Shown: positions 9,623 through 17,752 of the stretch, piece after piece
Layout of the letters: each line of letters opens with the position of its first letter
How positions within the stretch are numbered: the first letter of the stretch is position 1
From: an uncultured Roseobacter sp.
Lineage (GTDB): Bacteria > Pseudomonadota > Alphaproteobacteria > Rhodobacterales > Rhodobacteraceae
Direction of reading: 5' to 3'
Assembly: GCF_947491795.1 (NCBI RefSeq)
Contig: NZ_CANLKW010000001.1
Coordinates: forward strand, 620,001-684,000
DNA length: 64,000 bases
Notes under the pieces: generated by a model
The model's input: only the letters and a program-made list of their open reading frames with translations
The model's database searches: none
What the model was told of the DNA's origin: nothing
Program-made: the position numbers and the translations under genes

Positions 9623-10257
9623 GCAGCCTGCCTTTCAGCCACCGAACGCGCAGCCTCGCACCAGCGCGACAGGGCCTTTTTCGCAGCAATCCCGACCCCC
9701 GCGGATGTCAGCACGTGGATCAGCGTTTCGGACTCTGTCACCGGATTTGCGAGAACGGCAACGGGGTGCCCGCCTGCAACCAGGCGACCGGTACTTTCGA
9801 CTTGCGGCAGATTGCCTGCGAAAGGTGTATCTTCAAATGCAGCCCGCGCGATTGCTTCGGCACAGAAAAATGTAAGACTGCGCAACGGCTCCGAAACCGG
9901 TCCTGTATCAACACCCTGCGCATCATTACCTGTGCTCACCCAAATGACACCCGATTTTTCAATGACGCTGTAGGTTTGCGCCCGGATGGTTTCCGGTGGT
10001 TCTAGCCCGGGGTGTGCAGGGATATAGGCGCAGCCGCCGTCTTTACGATATTGCCAGCCGTGGTAGAGACAGGCGAGCCGGTCGCCACGGACAAAGCCAT
10101 GGCTCAGACGCATCCCGCGGTGCGGGCACCGGTTGTCCCAGGCGTGCAAACCATTCTCGCCGTCCCGCCAAACAGCAAGATCATGACCATACGCCACCGC
10201 ACGCATCACGCGTTTTGGCGCAAGATCACGCGACAACCCGACTGCTACTGAATTCAT
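9619..10257 (-). CDS. Stand-alone Rieske [2Fe-2S] protein, electron donor to the split oxygenase
   Basis: This is a 212-residue protein from the ATG at 10257. An in-frame start at 10323 is possible but adds sequence without family resemblance. Residues 15-110 form a complete Rieske domain with C44-x-H46 (CPHRG) and C63-x2-H66 (CLYHGW). The remaining about 100 residues look like a shrunken, degenerate oxygenase catalytic domain without the D-x2-H-x4-H iron site. It therefore complements the next gene, which has the iron site but no cluster. The two genes overlap by 4 bp. In known NdmC systems the cluster is supplied by the reductase NdmD; here a separate polypeptide appears to do so. Confidence 0.85.
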   Translation of the reverse strand: MNSVAVGLSRDLAPKRVMRAVAYGHDLAVWRDGENGLHAWDNRCPHRGMRLSHGFVRGDRLACLYHGWQYRKDGGCAYIPAHPGLEPPETIRAQTYSVIEKSGVIWVSTGNDAQGVDTGPVSEPLRSLTFFCAEAIARAAFEDTPFAGNLPQVESTGRLVAGGHPVAVLANPVTESETLIHVLTSAGVGIAAKKALSRWCEAARSVAERQAA

Positions 10258-10374
10258 TCTTACACCCACCCCGACACCCATTTGATACGGCAACTCAGGA
10301 CAGTCACAAAGCCTGAATTTCAAAACCGTTGCTCTGCAAGATACCTGGTGCCGAAAAAACAGGCAGACCGTGGT

Positions 10375-10647
10375 TCAGGACAGATGCCGGAACCGCCCCG
10401 GTGCATGGTCGAAATCGTGAGCCTGCCGTGTGATGTGCTCTACCAGAATATCGGCCGGTCCCAGACTACAGGCTGCCTCCATCGCCGCCACAAGCGGCTC
10501 GGGCCCCGCGAGGGCTATTTCGATTTCACCCGCACCACGTCGCCGGACCCATCCATCAAGGTTCAGCAAAAGCCCCCTGTGCACGATCCACGGGATCGCA
10601 CTTTCTGCTTCCAGATCGCCGGTGAGGGTCAGTGCCGTACCAATCAT
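10375..10647 (-). CDS. Acylphosphatase-like small protein, catalytic residues missing
   Basis: This 90-residue protein has the acylphosphatase beta-alpha-beta pattern: LTLTGDLE, then a helix, LDGWVRRRGAGEIEIALAG, then a helix (LVAAMEAACSLGPADI). The substrate-binding loop of true acylphosphatases (G-V-x-F-R) reads AESAIPW here, and the catalytic Asn after GWVR is Arg. Enzymatic acylphosphatase activity is therefore unlikely. It overlaps the upstream deaminase by 4 bp, which suggests a partner or regulatory role. A 117-bp gap separates it from the Rieske gene. The fold assignment is by eye. Confidence 0.65.
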   Translation of the reverse strand: MIGTALTLTGDLEAESAIPWIVHRGLLLNLDGWVRRRGAGEIEIALAGPEPLVAAMEAACSLGPADILVEHITRQAHDFDHAPGRFRHLS

Positions 10648-11132
10648 GTCCGCTCCCAGAAATCTGCGTGCTGTGCAACGATCTCATCTTCGAGCGCATC
10701 AAATGGCCCGCGTACGGTAACCTCACGCTGGCCCGATGCAAAAATCACCCGGCATTCCAGGTCCTGCGTCTGGTTTTCCGGATCATCGCCGGTCAGTTCC
10801 CCCAGTCGTTGTTCCGTCATCCCAAAAACAACCGCGCCTATTTCTGCCCAATAGATGGTGCCGGAACACATGGAACAGGGCTCGACAGACGTATAGAGCG
10901 TCGCCCCCCGGAGAGTTTCAATATCAAAGCGCCGTGCTGCATCGCGCGCAAGATTGGCCTCTGCGTGTCCGGGGCCGCGGTCTGTGGAAAAAGTGTTCTT
11001 ACCTTCGGCCAGAACGTTCCCCCGGGCGGAAACCAGAACAGCCCCGAACGGATGGTTGCCTTCCGTCACGGCTTCATCAGCCAGTTCAATAGCGCGTCTG
11101 AGATGGCAAAGATCGGCGGCGGTATCCGGCAT
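10644..11132 (-). CDS. Nucleobase deaminase of the CMP/dCMP-deaminase fold (GuaD/TadA-like)
   Basis: This 162-residue zinc deaminase has the catalytic HAE motif (PGHAEANL) and the zinc-binding PCSMC motif (EPCSMCSGTIYWA). The N-terminal block HPFGAVLVSARGNVLAEG is typical of the family. Single-domain members close to this length include Bacillus-type guanine deaminases, cytosine deaminases and TadA. The operon context argues for a purine base rather than tRNA. It is the first gene of the minus-strand operon, so the operon promoter should lie in 11133-11297. Together with guaD it gives the operon two unrelated deaminases, perhaps for differently substituted purines. Confidence 0.82.
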   Translation of the reverse strand: MPDTAADLCHLRRAIELADEAVTEGNHPFGAVLVSARGNVLAEGKNTFSTDRGPGHAEANLARDAARRFDIETLRGATLYTSVEPCSMCSGTIYWAEIGAVVFGMTEQRLGELTGDDPENQTQDLECRVIFASGQREVTVRGPFDALEDEIVAQHADFWERT

Positions 11133-11297
11133 GCTGTACTAAATCCCCCAGGTTTTGACTGCAGGCTGTAAGCTCACCGGGGCATATGCAAGAGTTTTCT
11201 GAATGCGGCACGGCTGACGGCCCGTGCTGCCCAGCCGGACGAAAGTGATGCGTTCCAAGGGAACGCGGCGCAACCAGCAAAAAGGCGTGGCGAGACG

Positions 11298-13832
11298 CTA
11301 TTCGAGCAACATCCGGGCCACAGTGGATTTCAGGAGATCCACCGGCACTGGTTTGACCAGCTTCACCGCAGAACGGAACGCGATCGGAGTGCTCTCATCC
11401 TCCCCGTAGCCGGTGACAAAAAAGAAGGGGATGTCCGCTTCCTGCAAAAACTGTGCTACCGGAAAACTGGTTTCACCATCCGAGAGGTTAAAATCCAGGA
11501 TCGCGAATGTTGGCCGCACCGAACTCAGGTAGTCGAATGCGCCCTCCAGATCATTAACCCGCTCACATTCCCTGACACCAAACGACAGCAGATCATCCTG
11601 CGTGGCGCGTGCAATCATATAGTTGTCTTCTACAATCAGACAGGTTGCACCGCTGGCCGCATCAAGAAATGCTTGCGCATCATATGCCGTCTGGACCGCA
11701 TCCGGCTCATCGCTCAGTACATGCTTTGCAGACTGGTCAAAAAGTTTGGCAGGCAGGAAAAACCGCGCATAAATCCCGGTTTCCCTGAAAATCAGTTCTG
11801 CATCGCCATCGAGCTCGTATGGAACTGCCTGTTTGATCAGAGAGGATCCAAAGCCCAGCTCGTCCGGCTCACGAACAGGAGGCCCCCCCTGCTCCGTCCA
11901 TTCCATGATCAGCCCGCCGTCATCCTGCCTGAAATCCGCCGCAACCGTACCGGCCTCGTTGGACAGTGCGCCATATTTGACCGCGTTCGTGACCAGTTCA
12001 TGGACCACCAGCGAAAAAATGGGAGCCACTTCTGCACGAAAGGATTTCTGAGCGCCTGAAATCGTGTATCGGTTTTTTGCCCCCTCGTCGAAAGGCTTGA
12101 ATTCACGCGCGACCAGCTCTTCGATGCCGACGACCGCGTTCAGGCTGGTCGAGGCAAGCTCATGCGATGCAGCCAGCGCATAGATACGCGCCTCAAGCGC
12201 CCGCGCATAAGAGTTCAGTGAGCCATAGCTGCTTTGCTGTGCCTGTTTTGAAACAGAGCGTACCAGAGCCAGGATATTCCGCACCCTGTGGTTCAATTCC
12301 TGAATCATCATGTTTTGCTGGCGATTGAGCGAGGTTATCAGTTCGCGCCGCTCGATTGTGTTGACCACGGCCCAAAGCCTGCTTGCAAAATACAGATCCT
12401 GATCCCGCCAGGCTTCTGCATGTCCGCGCACCTGTTCCAGATAGGTCGCAAAAGAGCCACGGGGCGATAACCTCAAACGGTCATCGACAGTTTCCACAGT
12501 TTTTTCCGGATTGCCCGCCCAGGAAATCTGCTGCTCGATCTCATTTCGGAAAACCAGCAGCCACTGGTTTTCTTCAGGGCCGAAAACGATGGCACCGGCA
12601 CATCCGTTGCGGGCATGGTCGTGTGACGGAAAGCTCTCGCTCAGCGCGTTGAAACTGCGCACAGTCTGCGGATCGCCGGTACTGCTCTTCAGCGCGGCAA
12701 TAAGTTCGGGATCAGGCACCTGCCCCAGCTGCCGCACAACATCATCGCGCACGATGATGACCCCGTCAGCATCGAGCGTTTTCAGTACCGAGGCCAAAAA
12801 TGCAGTCACGCCGCTTTCGACATCCGAATCCAGCAAAGCGTCGTCTTTCAGCGAATCAACCCGCGAGACCAGCGCCAGCCGTGCCTGTTGTTGAAAAACC
12901 TGCAGTTTGGCCGAGAAAACCTGCGCAATACTTATCAGAACCTCGCGCAGCGCCGGGACGGGCGCGCGCGGCTTCTCGTGATGAAAGGAGATGATACCCC
13001 AGAGTTTTCCGTCAACCTTCACGGTCAGGGTCATCGTCGCCTGTGACCCCATATTGCGCAGGTATTCAAGATGCAAAGGCGACGCGCCGCGTGTCGCCGC
13101 CAGGGTCAGGTCGAGCGGCTCAAGATCTGCCGATAATGCCCTGAGCGGTATATGACCCTGCCCCGCGTCCTCGATTACCCGCAGGGGAAGTTTTTCCATC
13201 AGCGCCCGCGCCTGTGCCGGAATATCCCAATGCGGAAAATGCAGGCCTTCAAAGCTCTGCATGTTGCTTCTGCGGTTTTCGGCAAGCACCTCGCCGTTAA
13301 ACTCGTGGTCAAACCGGTAGATCATGACACGGTTGTAGCCGGTAATGTGCCGCAGCAGATCGACTGTGAGGCTGAAGAGCAGCGTTTCGTCCGTCGCACT
13401 CTCGATGTTGTCCATAAACATGCGAAGCGTCTGCAGCCCTTCCGGACCGGAAAAAACTGTCTGCTGGCACTTTTCAAATTCCAGGACAACTGTCCCGGCA
13501 ACCTTGAACGCGCGGACAGTCGCCATGTGGTTGCCAATGGAAAAATCCCCCAACAGAGCCGGGCGCGACACGATTGATGCGCGCGACAAAGCGTTCTGCA
13601 GCGCATGCCAGATATCTTTTCCAACAAAGCTGTCGAGCTTTGTACCCAGTAACTCCGCGGCCCGAATGCCTAACACATCAGCACTGTTTTCACTCGCGTG
13701 TGTGATCACCGAAGTATCCGAATCGGCGGCCACAATCGCCCCGAAAGCCTGGACGCTGCCAGGTATGTGGATAGGCTCGGCTGCACATGTTTCCAGTGCT
13801 TCAGCGAGTTCAGCGTCTGTTAAACCCTTCAT
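11298..13832 (-). CDS. bphP: Bacteriophytochrome HWE histidine kinase with C-terminal receiver
   Basis: This is an 844-residue red/far-red light sensor kinase. The PAS domain carries the bilin-binding cysteine (C16, before EPIHIPGSVQAFG). The GAF domain contains YNRVMIYRF and the DIPAQAR chromophore motif (FPHWDIPAQAR, where many family members read PASDIP). A PHY domain follows with PRGSFATYLEQV. The kinase core has ELNHRVRNILALV with the phosphorylated His near residue 515 and the W-x-E element EWTEQGGPPV, marking it as HWE type. A complete receiver ends the protein (LIVEDN, ILDFNLSDG with Asp near 777, KPVP). It is divergent from the response regulator at 13999 and near a heme oxygenase that could make its biliverdin. 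Confidence 0.92.
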   Translation of the reverse strand: MKGLTDAELAEALETCAAEPIHIPGSVQAFGAIVAADSDTSVITHASENSADVLGIRAAELLGTKLDSFVGKDIWHALQNALSRASIVSRPALLGDFSIGNHMATVRAFKVAGTVVLEFEKCQQTVFSGPEGLQTLRMFMDNIESATDETLLFSLTVDLLRHITGYNRVMIYRFDHEFNGEVLAENRRSNMQSFEGLHFPHWDIPAQARALMEKLPLRVIEDAGQGHIPLRALSADLEPLDLTLAATRGASPLHLEYLRNMGSQATMTLTVKVDGKLWGIISFHHEKPRAPVPALREVLISIAQVFSAKLQVFQQQARLALVSRVDSLKDDALLDSDVESGVTAFLASVLKTLDADGVIIVRDDVVRQLGQVPDPELIAALKSSTGDPQTVRSFNALSESFPSHDHARNGCAGAIVFGPEENQWLLVFRNEIEQQISWAGNPEKTVETVDDRLRLSPRGSFATYLEQVRGHAEAWRDQDLYFASRLWAVVNTIERRELITSLNRQQNMMIQELNHRVRNILALVRSVSKQAQQSSYGSLNSYARALEARIYALAASHELASTSLNAVVGIEELVAREFKPFDEGAKNRYTISGAQKSFRAEVAPIFSLVVHELVTNAVKYGALSNEAGTVAADFRQDDGGLIMEWTEQGGPPVREPDELGFGSSLIKQAVPYELDGDAELIFRETGIYARFFLPAKLFDQSAKHVLSDEPDAVQTAYDAQAFLDAASGATCLIVEDNYMIARATQDDLLSFGVRECERVNDLEGAFDYLSSVRPTFAILDFNLSDGETSFPVAQFLQEADIPFFFVTGYGEDESTPIAFRSAVKLVKPVPVDLLKSTVARMLLE

Positions 13833-13998
13833 AGTTCTGCGACTTCCGTTGCTTCAGTGATTTGCAGCCGAAGTGTAAACTAAAAACGACACCTTTAGTA
13901 CTGGTGGTGTAATGTTTTAATGACGTTCGGTGCGTTGATTATTTCTGACAAGTTGACACTTATAGTTGTAGAGTATTCGCGCAAACCGGGAAGAACAT

Positions 13999-14439
13999 AT
14001 GAACACAACGAACGCTGAACTCACTTCAGGCGGAGAAACAAAACGCGTCCTGATCATGGATGACGATCTGGAACTGTCTTTCGATCTTGCGCGGCAGTTG
14101 CGCGAATATGGTTTCGACGTTGACACGGTGACCAACGCATCAGACGCAATTGCGCATTTCAAAAACCGCAATTACACCGCTGTTGTCACGGATATGATTA
14201 TCAAATCAGAGAACCGCTCCCTGCCGGACGGGGGGCTGTCGCTGATTCACCGGCTGCGCAGAATGCAGCAGGACGACCCGCAAAAAGCCGCATGTGTGAT
14301 CATCGGGATGAGCGGTGTGACCAAATACCCGGGAATGCAAAACATTCTGACCACAGCCGAAAGCCTCGGTGCGGATGCGACCATGAAAAAACCGGTGTCC
14401 TCTGCCCTTCTTGTGAGTACGATCGAAGAACTGCTCTGA
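13999..14439 (+). CDS. Single-domain response regulator
   Basis: This 146-residue receiver domain has no output domain. The acidic pocket (MDDDLEL), the phosphoacceptor Asp (VVTDMII), the conserved Ser/Thr region (IIGMSG) and the Lys-Pro (MKKPVS) are all present. It is divergently transcribed from the phytochrome kinase with a 166-bp shared upstream region, so it is the obvious candidate partner, perhaps as a phosphate shuttle. A TTGACA box near 13953 could belong to its promoter. Confidence 0.88.
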   Translation: MNTTNAELTSGGETKRVLIMDDDLELSFDLARQLREYGFDVDTVTNASDAIAHFKNRNYTAVVTDMIIKSENRSLPDGGLSLIHRLRRMQQDDPQKAACVIIGMSGVTKYPGMQNILTTAESLGADATMKKPVSSALLVSTIEELL

Positions 14440-14667
14440 AGGCCGGGCTATGATACGCAGACCGATTGAATTTCGTCCTGCCCCGGGAAACGTGGACACA
14501 GGGTCCGGGGTTAACACCCGTGTGGCCGGGCACGGTCAAAGGCCTATCCCCCATATGCGTATCTGTATGTGGACCGAGTCATCACTGATCTGCCCGCGCA
14601 TTGCGCGGCGGGACAGCCCATGCCGGGCCGACGGCTTTCAAGAGTTGTTTTTCCAGGGCTGCAGCTC

Positions 14668-15249
14668 GTGAAGAACCATCCGCAAACTCAGACGACCATC
14701 AGGTCACGCATTGCGCTGGCAACGCGCGACATACATGATGCTTTGCACAAAGATCCTGTTCTGGGAAAACTGCTTGAACCCTCTGTGACGCTGGACCAGT
14801 ACCAACATGCACTTGGTCATTTCCTGATGTTTTACAGCGTGGTAGAGCACCAGAGGCGCCTGATGGGCATCTGGTCTGAATACTCTTTGTCAGATGATTG
14901 CGCGGCGTTGCGGTGCGACCTGCGCGCGCCCCGTTTGTCGCAGGAATCAAAGCTCCGGCTTGAAACTCCTTCTGCGCTTCTGGGGGGGCTGTATGTCGCC
15001 TGCGGTGCCGCCTTTGGCCGCAGTCAGTTCAGAGCAAACGTCGAAAAAGCGCTTCCCGGGGCGCGCCACAGTTTTGTGCAACGCCGGCCCGACAAATCGC
15101 TCTGGGCGTCTCTGGTCAGCGATATGGAAAAGACAGGCGCAGCCCCGGCCGAATATGATCAGCTGTTTGACGGGGCGAACCGGTCATTTGAGTTTATGGC
15201 TGGTCTTAAACTCGAAGAACTGGTGATTGCGGGTCAGCACGCCCCCTGA
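14668..15249 (+). CDS. Biliverdin-producing heme oxygenase
   Basis: This protein of about 193 residues would cleave heme to biliverdin, the chromophore of bacteriophytochromes. The N-terminal helix RSRIALATRDIHDALH carries the proximal His, and the block LDQYQHALGHFLMFYSVVE is typical of heme oxygenases. The distal-helix region is GGLYVACGAAFGRSQF. The GTG at 14668 is preferred because the family usually starts about ten residues before the R-x2-L-x3-T motif. An ATG at 14569 in the same frame would add 33 unrelated residues. The location beside the phytochrome genes supports a BphO role. Confidence 0.8.
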   Translation: MKNHPQTQTTIRSRIALATRDIHDALHKDPVLGKLLEPSVTLDQYQHALGHFLMFYSVVEHQRRLMGIWSEYSLSDDCAALRCDLRAPRLSQESKLRLETPSALLGGLYVACGAAFGRSQFRANVEKALPGARHSFVQRRPDKSLWASLVSDMEKTGAAPAEYDQLFDGANRSFEFMAGLKLEELVIAGQHAP

Positions 15250-15701
15250 ACCCGAGCACGATGCCGGGCCATCCAGTGACAAACCGCAATCAGATATACA
15301 GGACGCGAAAGAATTCTACCTGCATTACACTATACCTTTTTTACTATATTTCAGTAATTTGCATTCCGTTATTAATGTATTACTCAAATGTAAAGATGGC
15401 TTGCAACTGAATTTCCGCTCGCCCTTCAACGAAGCAAACCCGTTCTGTTCAGCCCGGTTTTCAGAACCGGGAATGGCCTCAGTGAACGCCTTTCACCTGT
15501 CGCGCCCGCGAAGAAAAATTCACCGGGCTGACAACCGATGGCTGGCAAGTTCTTTCACACCGGATCGTACAGGGCGCATGCACAGGGAAATTACGTCACC
15601 CCTCCGTTACCCTACTTTTCCCTAAGCTCATTGTCTGATTGATTTTTTCCGAATGGCCTCATGGCCCATGGCAACGGTTTGTTCTTTAATTGCCTGTATT
15701 C
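15250..15701. other. Intergenic region, AT-rich in part
   Basis: This stretch of about 450 bases precedes the GGDEF-EAL gene. The part around 15330-15390 is markedly more AT-rich than its surroundings and is a plausible promoter region. An open frame at 15227-15625 has no recognisable family and overlaps the heme oxygenase end, so it is not annotated as a gene. Confidence 0.45.
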
Positions 15702-17729
15702 ATGGCGAAGACAGATTCTTTGAGAGCACCAGAATTGGATCAGCCTGCTGTAAACGACGCGTTCAGCCGACTTGTTGACGTAAGCGTTGTCATGACGCTC
15801 TGCGCGGTTCTCATTGTGGTTTCCGCGACCGTTCTGCTGCTCGACGGGGTGGAGCGCCGCCGCCGCCGGCAGGACCCCGCCACACGTGTTCTGCTGTGGG
15901 CGCATGTGTTTTACCTGCTGGCTGCGGTCGGGCTGGAGCTTGGCTCAGTGGCTCCCTTTGCGGTCAGTGCGTCGCTTGTTGTTGTCGGTACGCAATGTGG
16001 TCTTGTGGCCGGATACATAGGCATCTGTTCTGCCGTCGGAGAGGATGCGCCAAGATGGTTCTGGCTGCGTGTCGCTGTAATTGTTGCCCTCGGGCAGGCC
16101 ACACTTGCCGCAGTAACACAGGACCTTGCGATTACCTTTGTCCAGTCGTCCGTCATCAACGGGACCCTGGCTCTGGTTTTTGCTCTCGACATCCGCAAAC
16201 GCGCCACGGCCAGACACGTGCGCACGACATGGCTTCTTGTTTTGCCATTTGCGATCATTTCCGCTGTCTATTTTCTGCGTCTGGCGCTGGTAGGTCTGGG
16301 AGCGCCAGGGCATGTGGTTGTCATCGCTTCCATCGGGATCGGGCTGGTATTTCCAATGGCGACGGTATTCTGGGTGTTCGGCGCAATGTCGCTGAGGAAT
16401 TTCCATCTGACACGCACGCTGGACCAGTCGGCCACTCAGGATGCACTGACAGGTCTGGGAAACCGGGTGGCACTGGAACGGTTCAAGTCCCGCCTGCCCG
16501 CCACCGAACGCCGCGGATCCGGCAGGTATGCCGCATGTATCTGTATCGACCTTGATCACTTCAAAGAGGTCAATGACGCCTACGGTCACTCGGCCGGAGA
16601 TGCGGTGCTTGTCGCCATTGCAGAACGTCTCACCCGCGAGGCGCGCGCCTCGGACAAGATCTTCAGGATCGGCGGTGATGAATTCGTCCTGTGGCGTGAG
16701 TGTGATGAGAGTGACAGGCTTGATATCTTCCTCGATGACCTGCTGGGAAAGCTGTGCAAACCCATTCTCTATGGCAGGATCAACGTCACCATCGGTGCCA
16801 GCATCGGATTCGACGTATCCTCGAAAAACAACTCTCCTTGGGATCTGATCAGACGTGCGGATATTGCGCTCTACCGGTCAAAGGACACCGGCCGGAACCG
16901 TGTCACCCGTTACACAGAGGACCTGGGCGAAGCCTACGACGCCCGTCTCAGCGCACTTGAGGCGTTTCGCGCTGCTCTGGAGGAAGACCAGCTTGAGGCC
17001 TTCTTTCAACCCCAGATCAACGCACAGACAGGTGCTCTGACGGGCTGCGAGGCTCTCGCCCGTTGGCGGGGACCGGATGGGACTGTCAGAAATGCGGCGG
17101 AATTCATGCCTCTGGCCGAGGAACTGGGCCTGATGCAGGAGGTTGACCGGAAAATCCTTGAACTTGCAGGCGAGGCCGTTTCAGCCTGGGCAGAAAACGG
17201 CACACCTGTCCCGCGCATTTCGGTAAACGTCTCTGTCGCCCGGTTGCTGGAACCGTCCCTGATCGAAGAGCTCAGCCAATGGCAGGCAGACTGCCCGGCG
17301 CGTCTGTCTCTGGAAGTTCTCGAAACGGTTTTCATCGATCACGACGACAATCTGGCCTGGCAGGCGGATGGGCTGCGCGACATCGGCGTCGATCTCGAGA
17401 TTGACGACTTTGGCACGGGACATGCCTCAATCAGTGCCGTGCTCGCTCTGCAGCCCGCACGGATCAAGATTGACAGTATTTTTGTTTCCGAAATTGAAGA
17501 GAATAGCACCCGTCTTGGGGTTCTGCGCTCGCTTGTGGATCTTGCCCATCAGCTGGGGGCTCAGCCTGTCATTGAAGGCGTTGAAAAAGATGCTCAGATC
17601 GAAACAATCCGCAACCTGGGGCCGCTGGAAATACAGGGCTTTGCCGTAGCGCACCCAATGGATTTCGACACGATGACCTGCTGGCTGACGGACAACCAGG
17701 CCCGCCTTTCACGCAGTGGGTCGCATTAA
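15702..17729 (+). CDS. Membrane-bound GGDEF-EAL cyclic-di-GMP enzyme
   Basis: This protein of about 675 residues has roughly six transmembrane segments in the first 230 residues, then a GGDEF domain with an intact active loop (RIGGDEF) and an EAL domain (CEALARW, LEVLET, DDFGTGHAS, EGVEK). Both active sites look complete, so it could synthesise and degrade c-di-GMP. The ATG at 15702 is chosen; a TTG four codons earlier (15690) is in frame. The membrane part has no recognisable periplasmic ligand domain. Confidence 0.92.
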   Translation: MAKTDSLRAPELDQPAVNDAFSRLVDVSVVMTLCAVLIVVSATVLLLDGVERRRRRQDPATRVLLWAHVFYLLAAVGLELGSVAPFAVSASLVVVGTQCGLVAGYIGICSAVGEDAPRWFWLRVAVIVALGQATLAAVTQDLAITFVQSSVINGTLALVFALDIRKRATARHVRTTWLLVLPFAIISAVYFLRLALVGLGAPGHVVVIASIGIGLVFPMATVFWVFGAMSLRNFHLTRTLDQSATQDALTGLGNRVALERFKSRLPATERRGSGRYAACICIDLDHFKEVNDAYGHSAGDAVLVAIAERLTREARASDKIFRIGGDEFVLWRECDESDRLDIFLDDLLGKLCKPILYGRINVTIGASIGFDVSSKNNSPWDLIRRADIALYRSKDTGRNRVTRYTEDLGEAYDARLSALEAFRAALEEDQLEAFFQPQINAQTGALTGCEALARWRGPDGTVRNAAEFMPLAEELGLMQEVDRKILELAGEAVSAWAENGTPVPRISVNVSVARLLEPSLIEELSQWQADCPARLSLEVLETVFIDHDDNLAWQADGLRDIGVDLEIDDFGTGHASISAVLALQPARIKIDSIFVSEIEENSTRLGVLRSLVDLAHQLGAQPVIEGVEKDAQIETIRNLGPLEIQGFAVAHPMDFDTMTCWLTDNQARLSRSGSH

Positions 17730-17752
17730 GAGGGAAAGCCTGCGGCGCGGGA

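Noticed and set aside
8777..10257. The two Rieske-type genes as one frameshifted gene
   Set aside because: The downstream protein has its own complete N-terminus and the domains are complementary, each with its own degenerate counterpart; a frameshift would not give this.
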